The position numbers and the translations under genes were made by a program. DNA of 5,623 nt from CAYLOC01 sp964385195 (GTDB lineage: Bacteria > Actinomycetota > Actinomycetes > Propionibacteriales > Nocardioidaceae): positions 1 to 5,623 of the forward strand of contig CAYLOC010000192.1 of assembly GCA_964385195.1 (NCBI GenBank), in the 5' to 3' direction. Positions 4,830-5,623 of the stretch are shown here, piece by piece. The notes below the pieces were generated by a model. That model was not told the origin of the DNA. It made no database searches and saw nothing but the letters and a program-made list of their open reading frames with translations. The first letter of the stretch is position 1; the number at the start of each line of letters is the position of its first letter.

Positions 4830-5483
4830 ATGCGGCTTACCCATCTCGGTCACTCCTGTTTGCTGGTTGACGTCGACGGGACCCGGGTCCTGGTCGACCC
4901 GGGCGTGTACTCCAGCGGACTGGACGACCTCCGCGGTCTCGCGGCGATCGCCATCACCCACCAGCACCCGGACCACCTGGACACCGACCGGCTCCCCGCG
5001 CTGGCGGCACAGAACCCAGCGGCCGCCCTGCTCGCCGAGCCCGAGTCCGCGGCCCTGATCGGCGAGCGGCTCCAGCTGTCGGCACAACCGCTGGCGGCGG
5101 GTGAGTCGGTGCCGCTGGGGCCGGTCCGGCTCGCGCCACTCGGGGACCAGCACGCGTTCAACCACGACGACGTCCCCGCCTGCGGGAACCGGGGGATCCT
5201 GATCGGCGCCGACGGCCAGCCGACCCTGTTCCACCCCGGCGACGCCTACGCCGTGACGCCCGAGGGGGTGGACATCCTCGCGCTCCCGCTGAACGCGCCC
5301 TGGGCTGCGGTGCGGGACACGCTGGCGTTCGCTCGGGCGGTGGCGCCGCGCATCGTCGTACCGATCCACGACGGGCTGCTCAGCGACGACGGCAGGGCGT
5401 CGTACCTGAAGCACATCGAAACGTTCGGCCCGGCAGGGGCACAGGTCCGACCGCTCACCCGCGGGACGCCGACCGAGGTCTGA
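4830..5483 (+). CDS. Metallo-beta-lactamase-fold hydrolase (UlaG/YtkL-like)
   Basis: A 217-residue soluble protein of the metallo-beta-lactamase superfamily, short type without added domains. It opens with MRLTHLGHSCLLVD (H8), typical of the UlaG/YtkL (UPF0173-like) group. LLVDPG (21-25 region) follows, then the metal motif THQHPDH (43-49) giving H44, H46, D48 and H49. DQHAFNHDDVP (106-116) offers H108 and H112. FHPGDAY (134-140) holds the bridging D138, and VPIHDG (177-182) holds H180. The set of two-metal ligands therefore looks complete and the enzyme is probably active. Substrate is unknown: family members include sugar-lactone and phosphodiester hydrolases. ATG 4830 gives the family N-terminus and has TAGGTT 6 nt before it. 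Its stop lies 2 nt from the converging ftsY stop. Confidence 0.88.
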   Translation: MRLTHLGHSCLLVDVDGTRVLVDPGVYSSGLDDLRGLAAIAITHQHPDHLDTDRLPALAAQNPAAALLAEPESAALIGERLQLSAQPLAAGESVPLGPVRLAPLGDQHAFNHDDVPACGNRGILIGADGQPTLFHPGDAYAVTPEGVDILALPLNAPWAAVRDTLAFARAVAPRIVVPIHDGLLSDDGRASYLKHIETFGPAGAQVRPLTRGTPTEV

Positions 5484-5485
5484 GG

Positions 5486-5623
5486 TCAGGAGGCGAGCAG
5501 CGCGTCGACGAAGTCCTCGACGACGAACGGCGCCAGGTCGTCCGGCCCCTCTCCGAGCCCGACGAGTTTCACCGGTACGCCGAGCTCCCGCTGCACCGCG
5601 ATGACGATGCCGCCCTTGGCGGT
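5486..5623 (-). CDS. ftsY: Signal recognition particle receptor FtsY (partial, C-terminal 45 residues)
   Basis: FtsY is the membrane-associated SRP GTPase that pairs with Ffh to hand ribosomes to the Sec translocon. The minus strand is open from the right edge to TGA at 5488-5486 and reads TAKGGIVIAVQRELG, then VPVKLVGLGEGPDDLAPF, then VVEDFVDALLAS and stop. TAKGG is the stretch directly after the G4 TKLDG motif, and GLGEGPDDLAPF with the FVDALL helix is the standard FtsY C-terminus (Ffh has GNGEKLTDFDVFHPDR-type sequence there instead). The G1-G4 motifs and N domain lie beyond the window. It is on the same strand as ffh, with two opposite-strand genes between. Confidence 0.95.
   Translation of the reverse strand, partial: TAKGGIVIAVQRELGVPVKLVGLGEGPDDLAPFVVEDFVDALLAS

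Noticed and set aside
4506..5414. Open frame of 302 codons on the minus strand across the reductase and MBL genes
   Set aside because: It spans two real genes and their gap antisense, and the translation is Arg/Val/Gln/Gly-rich without a family signature.
5458..5465. CCCGCGGG palindrome near the end of the MBL gene as a possible terminator
   Set aside because: It has no loop, lies inside coding sequence, and 8-bp GC palindromes are expected by chance at this GC content.

Overview
The window is GC-rich (I judge about 70%) chromosomal DNA from an actinobacterium. The evidence is codon use dominated by G/C in third positions, GTG starts on rpsP and ffh, an actinobacterial-type Ffh with a long Gly/Met and Lys/Arg tail, and TANNNT -10 hexamers placed 6-7 nt before ATG, the leaderless-mRNA layout common in Actinobacteria. 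The Nocardioides/Propionibacteriales side is my guess; the sequence here does not settle the genus.

Layout, left to right. (1) 3-374, minus: 5' part of rpsP (ribosomal protein S16), running off the left edge. (2) 375-594: a 220-nt gap with the rpsP ribosome binding site, a foldable leader, a candidate promoter and a perfect 13-bp hairpin that probably terminates the next gene. (3) 595-1674, minus: a metal-dependent amidohydrolase with all its metal ligands. (4) 1675-1754: divergent promoter gap. (5) 1755-2105, plus: a small DUF488 protein. (6) 2106-2124: convergent gap with a 6-bp hairpin. (7) 2125-3714, minus: ffh, the SRP GTPase. (8) 3715-3764: a 50-nt divergent gap in which one 7-mer can act as -10 on both strands. 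(9) 3765-4790, plus: an aldo/keto reductase of the L-glyceraldehyde-3-phosphate reductase (YghZ) type. (10) 4791-4829: a hairpin abutting a -10 hexamer. (11) 4830-5483, plus: a small UlaG/YtkL-like metallo-beta-lactamase-fold hydrolase. (12) 5486-5623, minus: the last 45 codons of ftsY, the SRP receptor, running off the right edge.

The backbone is housekeeping: S16, Ffh and FtsY all lie on the minus strand. Ffh binds 4.5S/6S RNA and ribosome-nascent chains, and FtsY is its membrane-associated partner GTPase. The plus-strand genes (DUF488, aldo/keto reductase, MBL hydrolase) are metabolic or stress-type genes with no shown link to the SRP. From memory, Streptomyces and Mycobacterium carry amtB-glnK-glnD between ftsY and ffh; here two unrelated plus-strand genes lie there instead.

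I see no mobile element, CRISPR array, tRNA, phage gene or defence system, and no convincing new multi-gene system. The best leads concern expression: two start modes (SD-led GTG starts for rpsP and ffh; TANNNT-plus-ATG leaderless-type starts for three metabolic genes), a symmetrical TANNNTA divergent promoter, and very compact terminator/promoter packing.
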